A stretch of DNA of 64,000 nucleotides from NCBI RefSeq assembly GCF_012999535.1, contig NZ_JABBWV010000014.1, forward strand, positions 115,647-179,646, read 5' to 3'. The stretch is from Microbispora sp. H11081 (lineage in GTDB: Bacteria; Actinomycetota; Actinomycetes; Streptosporangiales; Streptosporangiaceae). The position numbers and the translations under genes are program-made. Below, one piece after another: positions 52,320 to 61,311 of this stretch (position 1 is the stretch's first letter; every line of letters begins with the position of its first letter). The notes beneath the pieces were generated by a model that ran no database searches, was not told the DNA's origin, and was given only the letters and a program-made list of their open reading frames with translations.

Positions 52320-53381
52320 GTGAGCCGACGACGGGTCACACTGGCCGACGTCGCCAAGATCGCCGGCGTCTCGCCGACCACCGCGTCGCTCGTGTTGTCG
52401 GGACGCGGCCGGGAGTTGCGCATCTCCCAGGACGTCGAGCAGCGTGTGCTCAAAGCCGCGGCCGAGTCGCAGTATCGGCCAAACATCGTATCCGTAGGCC
52501 TGCGAACTGGGACAACTCGGACTATCGGCTTTATTTCCGACACCATCGCGACGTCGCGCCTGGCCGGCGACATGATCAAGGGAGCGCTCGAGGCCGCGCG
52601 TGAACGCGGCTTCATGCTGTTCATCGGCGAGACGGAGGGCGACCCGGAGCTCGAACGCCTCCTGCTGCAGGCCATGCACGACCGTCAGGTGGACGGGATC
52701 ATCTTCGCCTCGATGTACACCAGGACGATCAAGGTCCCGAAGGGCTTGGCCGCCACGCCCGCCGTACTGCTCAACGCGCTCCCCAAACAGCCGTCACCGC
52801 TGCCCTCGGTCATCCCCGACGAGATCGAGGCCGGGCGGATCGCCGCCCGGGCGCTGCTCGACGCCGGGTACCGCGAGGGCATCCACCTCATCGGCGCCGG
52901 TCCCGCACGGCGCAACGTGCCGGCGGGCGGAAGCGTCGCGGCCGTCGAACGGCTCATCGGCATCCGCGAGGTGCTCGCCGAGGCGGGGGTCAAACCCGCG
53001 AGCGGCCACGTCTGCGTCGACTGGCAGCCGGAGTACGGTCTAGCCGCGACCCGGGCGCTGCTGCGGAACGAGCGCCCCAAGGCGCTGATCTGCTTCAACG
53101 ACCGGATCGCCCTGGGCGCCTACCAGGCCCTCGACGACTACGGGCTCAAGGTGCCCGCCGACGTCTCCGTCGTGTCCTTCGACGACCACCCCATCGCCGC
53201 GTGGATGCGGCCCCAGCTGACGACGGTGGCCCTCCCCCACTACGAGCTCGGCCGCAAGGCCGTCGACGTGCTGTTCACCGAGATCGGCCGCGACCGGGAG
53301 GACGACGGCGAGGAGGGCGAGGTGCATCGCGTGCCCATGCCCATCCGCCTCCGGGAGTCGATCGCGCCGCCCGGCGCGTGA
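52320..53381 (+). CDS. LacI-family transcriptional regulator
   Basis: 353 residues: HTH VTLADVAKIAGVSPTTASLVLSGRGRELRISQDVEQRVLKAA, then a periplasmic-binding-like sugar domain (GFISDTIATSRLAGDMIKGALEAA, CFNDRIALGAYQALDDYGLKVPADVSVVSFDDHPIAAWMRPQLTTVALP). GTG with AGGAGG. Divergent from the sugar importer; expected to repress it until the sugar arrives. Confidence 0.93.
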   Translation: MSRRRVTLADVAKIAGVSPTTASLVLSGRGRELRISQDVEQRVLKAAAESQYRPNIVSVGLRTGTTRTIGFISDTIATSRLAGDMIKGALEAARERGFMLFIGETEGDPELERLLLQAMHDRQVDGIIFASMYTRTIKVPKGLAATPAVLLNALPKQPSPLPSVIPDEIEAGRIAARALLDAGYREGIHLIGAGPARRNVPAGGSVAAVERLIGIREVLAEAGVKPASGHVCVDWQPEYGLAATRALLRNERPKALICFNDRIALGAYQALDDYGLKVPADVSVVSFDDHPIAAWMRPQLTTVALPHYELGRKAVDVLFTEIGRDREDDGEEGEVHRVPMPIRLRESIAPPGA

Positions 53382-53487
53382 GCCCGGCCGGCCCGGCCGA
53401 CGCTCCTGGCCCGCTCGGCGCCGTTTGCGTCCGCTCTGATCTTCGGGTCACCATGACGGAGCCGGGCGTCAGGACGGGAGCGCGAAA

Positions 53488-54918
53488 GTGCGTCACGAGG
53501 AACCGCCGAAGAAGATCGGCAGGTACAGTCCCCAGTCGCATCTCGCGACCGGTGGCATGGGCCGGGTCTTCCTCGCCCTCGATCCCGAGGGGCGGACCGT
53601 CGCGGTCAAGCAGCTCCATCCCGGCATCGCCCATGAAAGCGGCATGCGGGAACGGCTCAGGCGCGAGGTCGAGGTGATGCGGAGGATCCGCAGCGCCCGG
53701 GTCGCCGAACTCGTCGACGCCGACATGGAGGCCGACCCGCCGTACATCGTCACCCGCTACGTGCAGGGCCGTACGCTCCACAGTCTCGTCGACGAGGAGG
53801 GCCCGCTCAGGGGAGACGCCCTGCTCCGGATGGCGTACGGCATCGCCGAGGCCCTGGTGGCGATCCACGACGCCGGTCACGTCCACCGCGACCTCAAGCC
53901 GTCCAACGTCATGGTGGCCGGTGGCGAGCCCGTGGTCATCGACTTCGGCATCGCCAGGGAACACGACGCGACCCGGCTCACCCACGAGGGCGCGGCGATC
54001 GGCACGGTCGGCTACATCCCGCCCGAGGTGCTGGAGGGGGCGGTGGCGGGCCCGCCCGCCGACGTCTTCGCCTGGGGGGCGACGGTCGCGTACGCAGCGA
54101 CCGGGCGACCGGCGTTCGGCACCGGCGGAATGCAGGCGGTCGCGCTTCGCGCCTACCGCGGCGCCGCGGATCTGGACGGCGTCCCAGGCGAGTTCCGTCA
54201 GCTCCTGACCGCGGCGCTCGCACCCCGGGCGGACGTCCGCCCCGACGCACGCACGCTGGTGCGCGCCCTGTCGGACCACCCCGCCGGCTTCACGATGGAC
54301 CCGGCCGCCGTCGATCCCGTCCCGGCGCCGGGGTCTGGTGCCGCCACACCGGGCACCGAGCCCGTACGCCCCGGGAGGAGACGGGCACTGGCCATCGGCG
54401 CGGGCGCGGCGGCCGCGGCGGTGCTCGTCAGCGGATCGCTGCTCGTCGGGCGGTTCGGTGCGAGGGCCGACCCTCCACAAGCGTCACCCTCACTTTCGCC
54501 CGTGGCCGCGCCGTCCCGGCCGTCCTATCAGGCGACCGTCGCCAACGGGCAGGCGGGACAGAAGCTGATGGATTTCCTGGCGGACAACGCGGGCAAGAAG
54601 GTCCTCTTCTTCGCCCCGCTGGACGCGGGCATCACCCCCTATGCCGGCGGCGGCGAGCCCTTCGACTCGTTCGGCAAGAACGACATGGCTCTGTTCACCT
54701 TCTGGCCGGAATGCCGCGAAAATCTGGACCCGGGCGAGCAGCCGACTTCCCTGAAATGCGAGGGCGTGCAGGTCACCATTCTGGGCGAGCAGCCGGCGCG
54801 GGTGGGCCTGCAGTACACCAATGGCTTCTACCGGGTCCAGGGCAATTTCGAGGTGTCCGCGGACGGAACCCATCAGGGCATCCACGCCTTCACGCTCAAG
54901 CCCGTCGAAGCTGCCTGA
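53488..54918 (+). CDS. Membrane Ser/Thr protein kinase
   Basis: 476 residues. Kinase domain ~12-270: GGMGRVFLA loop, VAVKQL (Lys), HRDLKPSNVMVAG and VIDFGIA catalytic loops, GTVGYIPPEV. Then a Pro-rich spacer, one membrane helix (RALAIGAGAAAAAVLVSGSLLV) and an external domain of ~130 residues (YQATVANGQAGQKLMDFLADNAGKKVLFFAPL) with two Cys (CREN, CEGV) that may form a disulfide. PASTA repeats are absent. GTG start. Monocistronic; no substrate named. Confidence 0.9.
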   Translation: MRHEEPPKKIGRYSPQSHLATGGMGRVFLALDPEGRTVAVKQLHPGIAHESGMRERLRREVEVMRRIRSARVAELVDADMEADPPYIVTRYVQGRTLHSLVDEEGPLRGDALLRMAYGIAEALVAIHDAGHVHRDLKPSNVMVAGGEPVVIDFGIAREHDATRLTHEGAAIGTVGYIPPEVLEGAVAGPPADVFAWGATVAYAATGRPAFGTGGMQAVALRAYRGAADLDGVPGEFRQLLTAALAPRADVRPDARTLVRALSDHPAGFTMDPAAVDPVPAPGSGAATPGTEPVRPGRRRALAIGAGAAAAAVLVSGSLLVGRFGARADPPQASPSLSPVAAPSRPSYQATVANGQAGQKLMDFLADNAGKKVLFFAPLDAGITPYAGGGEPFDSFGKNDMALFTFWPECRENLDPGEQPTSLKCEGVQVTILGEQPARVGLQYTNGFYRVQGNFEVSADGTHQGIHAFTLKPVEAA

Positions 54919-55025
54919 CAGAGCCGATCGGGCCGCGCTCGCCGAGGTGATCGGGACACCGGCCGAGGCGCTGGTATATCTCGACCGCAATGGACGGCCT
55001 CCCCGGTCCCCACACCCCCTCCGCT

Positions 55026-56042
55026 TCACGGGACGACTGTGCCCGGGGCAGGCGGAGTCCTGCGGGCGGAGGCGGCGAGCCGGTCAGCCAGCGCGGCGAC
55101 AAGGCCGCGGAGTTCGTCCGGTCGCTCGATGACGAACGGCCGGTCGAGCGACGCGAGCACCGGAGGCAACCAGTCGAGCCGCTCCACTCGCAACTCGACG
55201 CGAAGCCAGCCCTCGGTGCCGCAATCCGTGTCGCGCGCGGACGCGGGTTCCTCCACAGTCGCGACGCTGGCGGGAAGCCGGGCACGGATCTGCTCGACCG
55301 TCCCCTGGATGAGCAGGACCACTTCGTGCCGGTACGGAGCCGTGGCGAGGGCCGACAGAACGCGCTGCGCCGGATCAAACCCGGCGGGCGGCTCGAACGA
55401 ACCGGGCAAGGTCCTCGCGTCCGCGATGCGATCCAGCCGGAAGGTCCGCTCCTCACCGATCCCGGGATCAGCGCCCGTGACGTACCACCGGCCCGAATGG
55501 GCGACGAGCCCGTACGGATGCAGCGTCCGTTCGCTGCGCCGGCCGTCGGCGGCGGTGTACCTGATCGAGATCGGCCGGTGATGGCGCACCGCATCCGCGA
55601 TGGAGAGCAGGACCCGGCTCTCCGGGATGACGAACTCGCCGGGTGGAGCTGTGAAGGCGAGGGACTCGATCACCGTGTCGAGCCTGCGGGCGAGCCGCCC
55701 GGGCAGGACCCGCCGGATCTTGGCCGCCGCCGTCTCACTCGCCGTGCCCGTCGTCGTCGTCAACCCTGACCGGCGTCCGGCGACCAGGCCGAGCAGCACG
55801 GCGAGCGCCTCGTCGTCGCTCAGCATGAGCGGAGGCACACGATATCCGGGGGCGAGCCGGTACCCGCCGTAGCGGCCGCGCACCGACTCGACGGGTACGT
55901 CGAGGTCGACCAGGTGGTCCACGTACCGCCGTACGGTGCGCTCGTCGACGCCGAGCCGGTCGGCGAGCTCGGCCATCGTCCGGGTGCCGCCCGACTGCAG
56001 GAGCTCCAACAGCGTGAGCACGCGGTGAGTAGGTCGAGCCAC
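55026..56042 (-). CDS. WYL-domain transcriptional regulator
   Basis: 338 residues: N-terminal HTH_11 (RVLTLLELLQSGGTRTMAELADRLGVDERTVRRYVDHLVDLDVPVESVRGRYGGYRLAPGY), then the WYL domain (HRPISIRYTAADGRRSERTLHPYGLVAHSGRWYVTGAD, here WYV) and WCX end. These regulators sense ligands or nucleic acid. GTG start without a ribosome site, directly at the protein lead. Divergent from the VOC gene it probably controls. Confidence 0.9.
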   Translation of the reverse strand: MARPTHRVLTLLELLQSGGTRTMAELADRLGVDERTVRRYVDHLVDLDVPVESVRGRYGGYRLAPGYRVPPLMLSDDEALAVLLGLVAGRRSGLTTTTGTASETAAAKIRRVLPGRLARRLDTVIESLAFTAPPGEFVIPESRVLLSIADAVRHHRPISIRYTAADGRRSERTLHPYGLVAHSGRWYVTGADPGIGEERTFRLDRIADARTLPGSFEPPAGFDPAQRVLSALATAPYRHEVVLLIQGTVEQIRARLPASVATVEEPASARDTDCGTEGWLRVELRVERLDWLPPVLASLDRPFVIERPDELRGLVAALADRLAASARRTPPAPGTVVP

Positions 56043-56134
56043 GACGTACAAGTTAGTGGAGATACTGGGCGGTTTCTGTCCGGTATTCGTCCTAGCCTGC
56101 GCTCGGAGCACAGCCCATAAGCAGGGAGACCACC

Positions 56135-56533
56135 ATGGACTTCGTATCGATACGCATCATCACGGACGACGTCGCACGCCTCGTCGACTTCTACGAGCGA
56201 GCCACGGAAGTACGCGCCACCCGATACAGCGAGGAATTCGCCGAGCTCAGAACCACCTCCGGGACCCTGGCGATCGGCAGCACCAGGACCGTCTCGCTCA
56301 TCGCGCCTGGCGCTGCCCGGCCGGCCGACAACCGCACTGTGATCATCGAGTTCCTCGTCGACGACGTGGACGGGGTGCATCGGAATCTGTCCGGCTTCGT
56401 CGGGGAGTTCGTCAACGAGCCCACCACGATGCCCTGGGGCAACCGCTCACTCCTGTTGCGCGACCCCGACGGCAACCTCGTCAACTTCTTCACCCCCGTC
56501 ACCCCAGCCGCCCGCGAGAAGTTCGCGCGCTGA
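56135..56533 (+). CDS. VOC-superfamily (glyoxalase-like) protein
   Basis: 132 residues: SIRIITDDVARLVDFYERATE, FLVDDVDGVHRN, LLRDPDGNLVNFFTPV. The fold makes dioxygenases, lyases and antibiotic-resistance binding proteins; metal ligands here are uncertain. ATG with AGGGAGA. Target of the WYL regulator by position. Confidence 0.9.
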   Translation: MDFVSIRIITDDVARLVDFYERATEVRATRYSEEFAELRTTSGTLAIGSTRTVSLIAPGAARPADNRTVIIEFLVDDVDGVHRNLSGFVGEFVNEPTTMPWGNRSLLLRDPDGNLVNFFTPVTPAAREKFAR

Positions 56534-56582
56534 CGATGCGGCAGGGGCCGGCGGGGCTCCGCGATGAGACCGCCCTCCGGGA

Positions 56583-57302
56583 TCAGGTCGCGGGGGCGGT
56601 GCGGCGGCCGCGGCGGGCCACCTCGCGCTCCAGGTACCACTCCACGGCCAGCAGCGGGATCGTCCAGCCGAGCCAGCCGGACAGGCCGGAGATCGTCCAC
56701 GTCATCAGGTCGGGGTCGCCGCGGAAGACGGTGTCCTGCAGCGGGGGCAGGAGGATGATCAGCATCCCAGTCCACACCCGGTTGGTGATGATGGAGTAGG
56801 TCAGCACGGCGCTGCGCAGCATCCAGCGCCGGTGGTCGGCGAACCGGCGGGCGCGGGCGGCACGCCAGCCCGCCACGGTGAAGGCGAGCCACAGCAGGGC
56901 GAGGAGCACGTCGCTGACCGCGAGGAACAGCCCGAACGGGGAACGCGCCCCGATGACCAGGCCGGTCAGCCCGGCAGGCAGCACCCCGGCGAACACGTAG
57001 ACCCGCCCGGCGCGCCGGTGCCCCACCGGGTGCCGCCGCCGGAACCACGGCCATACCTGGAAGAACGCGGTGACCATGGCGATCGAGGCGAACAGCACGT
57101 GCGCCACGAGCAGCGGGTAGTGCAGGCCGAACCCCTGTGGCTGCGGCACCCGGGACAGCGACGGGTCCCCGGTCAGGTACGGCGGCAACGAGAACGCGAG
57201 GAACCCGGCCGTGACCAGGCCGAGCGGCACCGTCCAGCGGCGCCGCCACCACGGACGCCGGCGGGCCGACACCGGCGGAGGACTGTCGATCATCATGTGC
57301 AT
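56583..57302 (-). CDS. DUF2306 membrane protein
   Basis: 239 residues, about seven membrane helices. VAHVLFASIAMVTAFFQVWPWFRRRHPVGHRRAGRVYVFAG and FADHRRWMLRSAVLTYSIITNRVW are DUF2306 signatures. Function unknown. Divergent from a TetR gene with three operator copies between the starts, which most likely control it. Confidence 0.87.
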   Translation of the reverse strand: MHMMIDSPPPVSARRRPWWRRRWTVPLGLVTAGFLAFSLPPYLTGDPSLSRVPQPQGFGLHYPLLVAHVLFASIAMVTAFFQVWPWFRRRHPVGHRRAGRVYVFAGVLPAGLTGLVIGARSPFGLFLAVSDVLLALLWLAFTVAGWRAARARRFADHRRWMLRSAVLTYSIITNRVWTGMLIILLPPLQDTVFRGDPDLMTWTISGLSGWLGWTIPLLAVEWYLEREVARRGRRTAPAT

Positions 57303-57328
57303 GACGGCTCCAAGAGGACGGTGGAGAA

Positions 57329-57382
57329 TGCGTATCCCATACGCTAATGCGTATCATATACGCAAAGCGTAGGCTATACGCA
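57329..57382. promoter_or_regulatory. Array of three TetR operator palindromes (GCGTAT-nnn-ATACGC)
   Basis: GCGTATCCCATACGC (57330-57344), TGCGTATCATATACGCA (57348-57364, perfect) and AGCGTAGGCTATACGCA (57366-57382, one or two mismatches). Centres are 18-19 nt apart, so dimers would stack along the helix. They fill the space between DUF2306 and TetR starts. Confidence 0.8.
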
Positions 57383-57401
57383 AACTGGTAGGCTCACTGG
57401 A

Positions 57402-58142
57402 ATGCCGGACGACATCGGGAACGAGCTGCCGCACGCGCTGAACGTGCTGTGGGGACGGGCCAAGCCGAAGGGACGGGGACGCACGCCCGCGCTCAGCCTG
57501 GAGCGGATCGTGGCGGCGGCCATCGCCCTCGCCGACGAGGAGGGCCTGGCCGCGCTGTCCATGGCCCGGCTCGCCGAACGGCTCGGCTGCGCGCCCATGT
57601 CGCTGTACCGGCACGTGGCCGGCAAGGACGACCTGCACCTGTTCATGCTGGCCGCCGCACCCGGCCCGCCGCCGGAGTTCGACACGGCGCCGGCCGACTG
57701 GCGCGGCTCACTCACCCGATGGGCCGTCGAACTGTTCGACGTCTACCTGCGGCATCCGTGGATCGCCCAGCTGGCGAACTCCCCGCCGATGGACCCCGGC
57801 CAGCTCGCCTGGCTGGACGCCGCGCTGCGCTCCCTCGGCGGCACACCGCTGGACCCGCGGGCCCGGTTCTCCGTGGTCATGCTGGTGCTGCACTACGTGC
57901 GCGGCGCCGCCCAGCTCCTGACGTCCATCCCCGCCGAACGAGAGGAAAGGGCCGACGAGACGTACGCCGCCCTGCTCGCCGAGCTCGCCGACCCCGCCCG
58001 GTTCCCGGCACTGGCCCGCGCCGTCGAGGCCGGGGTGTTCACCCCCCGCCCGGAGACCGCTCCGGACGACGACTTCCGCGCCGGCCTTGACCACCTGCTC
58101 AACGGCGTGGGAGTGGCGATCGAACGCGCCGCCCGGGCCTGA
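57402..58142 (+). CDS. TetR-family regulator (Tcr-like C-terminal domain)
   Basis: 246 residues. A proline/charged lead, then HTH SLERIVAAAIALADEEGLAALSMARLAERLGCAPMSLYRHVAGKDDLHLFML and a TetR_C tetracycline-repressor-like helical domain. Its own start lies 20 nt after the third palindrome, so it should repress itself and the divergent DUF2306 gene. Confidence 0.92.
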   Translation: MPDDIGNELPHALNVLWGRAKPKGRGRTPALSLERIVAAAIALADEEGLAALSMARLAERLGCAPMSLYRHVAGKDDLHLFMLAAAPGPPPEFDTAPADWRGSLTRWAVELFDVYLRHPWIAQLANSPPMDPGQLAWLDAALRSLGGTPLDPRARFSVVMLVLHYVRGAAQLLTSIPAEREERADETYAALLAELADPARFPALARAVEAGVFTPRPETAPDDDFRAGLDHLLNGVGVAIERAARA

Positions 58143-58148
58143 GCCGGG

Positions 58149-59069
58149 TCAGCCGTTCTGCTTGAACTGGACGATGGGAAACTTCACCCCGGTGAGGTCT
58201 TCGGAGACGGCCCACAACCGCTGCTGGACGGCTGCCTCGTACGACTCCGGGCTGGAGGTGACCAGCCGGGGGTGGCCCATGACCTCGAAGCGTCCGCCGG
58301 GACCGTAGTACTGGCCGCCGAGCACGGCGGGATCGGTGGCGGCGCGCAGGGTCGGCAACGCGCCCATCGCCGGCGTCTGGGTGATCAGCGGCGCGAACCA
58401 GGTGAGCGGTAGCCGGAAGGCCGCGGGGGCGTTGCGGGCGAGCTCGGTGCTGGAAATGCCGGGGTGCGCGGCCACCGCGACGGTGGTGCCGTGCGTGGCG
58501 AGCCGGCGCTGCAGCTCGTACGTGAACATCAGGTTGGCCAGCTTGGACTGTCCATAGGCGGCGACCCGGCTGTACGACCGCTCCCATTGCAGGTCGTCGA
58601 AGTGGATCGCGGCCCGGATGCGATGGCCGGTGCTGCTGACCGTCACCACCCGCGAGCCGGGCACCGGCAGCATCAGGTCCAGCAGCAGCCCGGTGAGCGC
58701 GAAGTGGCCGAGGTGGTTGGTGCCGAACTGCATTTCGAAGCCGTCACGGGTGGTCTGCTTCGGGGTGTACATCACGCCGGCGTTGTTGATCAGCAGGTCG
58801 ATGCGGTCGAGCCGGGACCGCAGCGCCGCCGCCGCGGCCTCGACGGAGCCGAGCGAGGTCAGGTCCAGCGCCTGCACGGTCACGTCACCGGTCATGCGGG
58901 CCGCGGCCTGCTCGCCCTTCTCGACGTTGCGCACGGCGAGGATCACGGACGCCCCGTGCTCGGCGAGCGCCTTGGCGGTCTCGTACCCCAGTCCGGTGTT
59001 GGCCCCGGTCACCACGGCCACCCGCCCGCGCTGATCCGGAATGTTCGCCGTCGTCCACTTACCGCCCAT
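58149..59069 (-). CDS. Short-chain dehydrogenase (retinol-dehydrogenase-like)
   Basis: 306 residues, classical SDR: VAVVTGANTGLGYETAKALAEHG, NNAGVMY, VTVSSTGHR, and YGQSK (catalytic YxxxK). NADP(H) oxidoreductase of uncertain substrate. Divergent from TetR with a triple operator between. Confidence 0.92.
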   Translation of the reverse strand: MGGKWTTANIPDQRGRVAVVTGANTGLGYETAKALAEHGASVILAVRNVEKGEQAAARMTGDVTVQALDLTSLGSVEAAAAALRSRLDRIDLLINNAGVMYTPKQTTRDGFEMQFGTNHLGHFALTGLLLDLMLPVPGSRVVTVSSTGHRIRAAIHFDDLQWERSYSRVAAYGQSKLANLMFTYELQRRLATHGTTVAVAAHPGISSTELARNAPAAFRLPLTWFAPLITQTPAMGALPTLRAATDPAVLGGQYYGPGGRFEVMGHPRLVTSSPESYEAAVQQRLWAVSEDLTGVKFPIVQFKQNG

Positions 59070-59085
59070 GCCCGGGCTCCCATCT

Positions 59086-59158
59086 AACGTACCGAAGGTA
59101 TCTTCCGCCTTTGACGCTAAGGTACCTCCGGTACGTTGTCAACGTACCGGAGGTACTT
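59086..59158. promoter_or_regulatory. Three TetR-type operators GTACC-nnn-GGTAC with a 19-bp mirror arrangement
   Basis: AACGTACCGAAGGTATCTT (59086-59104), AAGGTACCTCCGGTACGTT (59119-59137) and AACGTACCGGAGGTACTT (59141-59158). The second and third copies are reverse complements 3 nt apart, making a large near-perfect inverted repeat. All lie between the divergent SDR and TetR starts. Confidence 0.8.
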
Positions 59159-59175
59159 AAGTTAGGCTGGCGACC

Positions 59176-59841
59176 GTGAGCTTCCAGCGGGCGCGAACCG
59201 AAGAGCAGCGAGAGATCCGCCGGCGGGCGATCCTCGACATGGCGTCGGCGATGCTCCACGAGATGCCCGTGGCCGCGGTCACCCTGAACGAGCTCAGCCG
59301 CCGGGTAGGCCTGGCGAAGCCGAACGTGCTGCGCTACTTCGAGTCTCGCGAGGCGGTGCTGCTGGAACTGCTGGACCGCTTCCTGCAGGAGTGGCTGACG
59401 GAACTGGCGGGTGAACTGGCCGCCGGCATCGACGAAGACCTGCCCATGGCCGAGCGGGCGACAGCGGTTGCAGAAATCCTCAGCCGCTCGCTCTCCAGCC
59501 GAATGGTGCTGTGCGATCTCTTCGGCGCACAGGGCAGCGTCCTTGAACACAACGTCTCCGTCGAGGTCGTAGCACGCTACAAGCGCGCCTCCCTGGACCG
59601 CCTGACAACCATGTCCGCCCTGATCCAGAACTACCTGCCGGAGCTGGGCGAGAACGCAACGCTGTTCAGCCTGCAAACCATGGTCATGGCCGGCGCGCTG
59701 TCGGCGTACAGCACACCCCCACCCAGCCTGCAGGCGGCCTACCAGGCCGAGCCCGACCTCGCCCGCTTCCACTTGGAGCTGAAGGACTCCTTGAAGCTGG
59801 CCCTGACCGCAACCCTCCTGGGCGTGCTACCCCGCCGCTGA
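59176..59841 (+). CDS. TetR-family regulator
   Basis: 221 residues: HTH REIRRRAILDMASAMLHEMPVAAVTLNELSRRVGLAKPNVLRYFESREAVLL and a TetR_C helical domain. GTG start. Likely repressor of the divergent SDR through the palindrome trio. Its 3' end overlaps in space a relic on the other strand. Confidence 0.92.
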   Translation: MSFQRARTEEQREIRRRAILDMASAMLHEMPVAAVTLNELSRRVGLAKPNVLRYFESREAVLLELLDRFLQEWLTELAGELAAGIDEDLPMAERATAVAEILSRSLSSRMVLCDLFGAQGSVLEHNVSVEVVARYKRASLDRLTTMSALIQNYLPELGENATLFSLQTMVMAGALSAYSTPPPSLQAAYQAEPDLARFHLELKDSLKLALTATLLGVLPRR

Positions 59842-59844
59842 CCT

Positions 59845-59922
59845 GCCTTGCACTGGACAGGCCCACTCAGACGAGTCATTTAGCTTGACGTTGGTGCCCC
59901 CGCTGTCGCAGTAGCCGCTGGG
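59845..59922 (-). pseudogene. Relic A of a Cys-containing peptide gene
   Basis: The reverse strand reads PSGYCDSGGTNVKLNDSSEW then a short end and a stop. It matches, over about 25 residues, PNGYCGIGGTNVKLGDPSEW at 62.8 kb. No start or upstream part is present. Same orientation as the other copy. Confidence 0.55.
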
Positions 59923-60011
59923 CGAAGGCCCGGGAGGTGAGCGCACGCGACTGGCCGACCCTTTCGCATATTGATCGTCTGTCCACTTTCCGATGCCGCC
60001 AGGTGGCTGAA

Positions 60012-60971
60012 ATGCTTGTCGTCATGACTACGACGAAGATGCGTGCGATCAGCCAGGACGTCCTGGGTGGCCCCGAGGTGCTGAAGGAGATAGAGGTGGA
60101 GCGGCCCACGCCGGGCCCGACCGAGGTGCTGGTGCGGGTGCATGCGGCCGGGGTCAACCCGACGGACTGGAAGCATCGCGCCACGGGTGGCTTGCTGGGA
60201 CAGCCGCCGTTCATCCTCGGGTGGGACGTCTCCGGTGTCGTCGAGTCTGTCGGAATCGGGACAGCTCTCTACAAGCCGGGTGACGAGGTGTTCGGCATGC
60301 TGCGCTACCCGTACGGCCACGGCGCGTTCGCCGAGTACGTGACCGCACCCGCCCGCACGTTCGCCCGCAAGCCCGGGAAGATCGACCATGTGCAGGCGGC
60401 CGCGCTCCCCCTGGCCGCGCTGACCGCGTGGCAGGCGCTGGTGGACATCGCGGGAGTGAAGGCCGGGCAGCGGGTGCTCATCCACGCCGCCGCGGGCGGA
60501 GTGGGCCATCTCGCGGTGCAGGTGGCCAAGGCCCGGGGCGCTCACGTCATCGGTACGGCAAGCGCGGCCAAGCACGAGTTTCTGCGCGGCCTCGGGGCAG
60601 ACGAGCTCATCGACTACCGGAACGTGGACTTCGCCGAGGCGGTCGGAGACGTCGACGTGGTGATCGACACCATGGGCGGCGACTACGGACCGCGTTCACT
60701 GCGCACCCTGCGCGAAGGCGGCGTCATTGTGTCGCTTGTGCTGTCCAACATGGCCGAAGGGCTCAACGCCCAGGCCGAGGAACTGGGCATCCGCGCGGAG
60801 TCCATGCTCGTGGAGCCGGACTACGCCGGTATGAGGGCGATCGCCGCGCTGGTCGAGACGGGCCGGCTGCGCGCCGAGATCGACACGGTACTGCCACTGG
60901 AAGAGGCGGCCAAGGCCCACGAGCGAGGCGAGACGGGGCGCACCACTGGCAAGATCGTGCTCACTGTGTAG
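60012..60971 (+). CDS. NADP-dependent quinone oxidoreductase-like MDR protein
   Basis: 319 residues. GroES domain (GWDVSGVVESVGIGTALYKPGDEVFGML) and Rossmann domain (HAAAGGVGHLAVQVAKARGA). Zinc-independent type. Start ATG at 60012 has AGGTGG; another ATG is at 60024. Lies between two relics that are close together in the paralogous copy, so it appears to be a later insert. Confidence 0.88.
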   Translation: MLVVMTTTKMRAISQDVLGGPEVLKEIEVERPTPGPTEVLVRVHAAGVNPTDWKHRATGGLLGQPPFILGWDVSGVVESVGIGTALYKPGDEVFGMLRYPYGHGAFAEYVTAPARTFARKPGKIDHVQAAALPLAALTAWQALVDIAGVKAGQRVLIHAAAGGVGHLAVQVAKARGAHVIGTASAAKHEFLRGLGADELIDYRNVDFAEAVGDVDVVIDTMGGDYGPRSLRTLREGGVIVSLVLSNMAEGLNAQAEELGIRAESMLVEPDYAGMRAIAALVETGRLRAEIDTVLPLEEAAKAHERGETGRTTGKIVLTV

Positions 60972-61006
60972 ATCGGGCTTCTTCGATCCTGCTCCGCGGA
61001 TCTGAG

Positions 61007-61049
61007 AGGCGGGAGCCGCTTTGGCGAGGCGGCTCGTACGAACAGGCAA
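61007..61049 (-). pseudogene. Relic of the gene at 62875-63210
   Basis: Reverse-strand frame gives CLFVRAASPKRLPPL, matching LFVRAASPERLPPL of the reverse gene near 63.17 kb. The DNA match is about 40 nt. No further open frame on either side. Confidence 0.5.
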
Positions 61050-61311
61050 TAAGTTCTCCCTCACCGCGCTCTGTGACTTCTCACTGGCTGCGGGCACGTC
61101 GGCGCCTGCACTTGGCAGCATTGACTTGGACAACGAGGGCTGGGAAGACATCGAGGAGCCCCTCGACGCGCCCGCGCTTCCACGGCGTCTCGCCGCGCTC
61201 GTCGGCGCGCTAGGAGGGTCGGCAGACCTCGGCGTCCACCATGACCGGTACCTCACTATCCTCACCACGAGGAGTCCGACGGAGCGATCACCGTGATCCT
61301 TGCGACACGGG

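Noticed and set aside
54919..55025. Coding-like stretch AALAEVIGTPAEALVYL after the kinase
   Set aside because: Only ~30 residues between convergent genes, without a start or continuation; may be a relic but cannot be supported.
61021..61296. + strand frame of 91 codons before the IS256 relic
   Set aside because: Weak codon pattern, no motif, and it overlaps the reverse-strand relic; not enough to call a gene.
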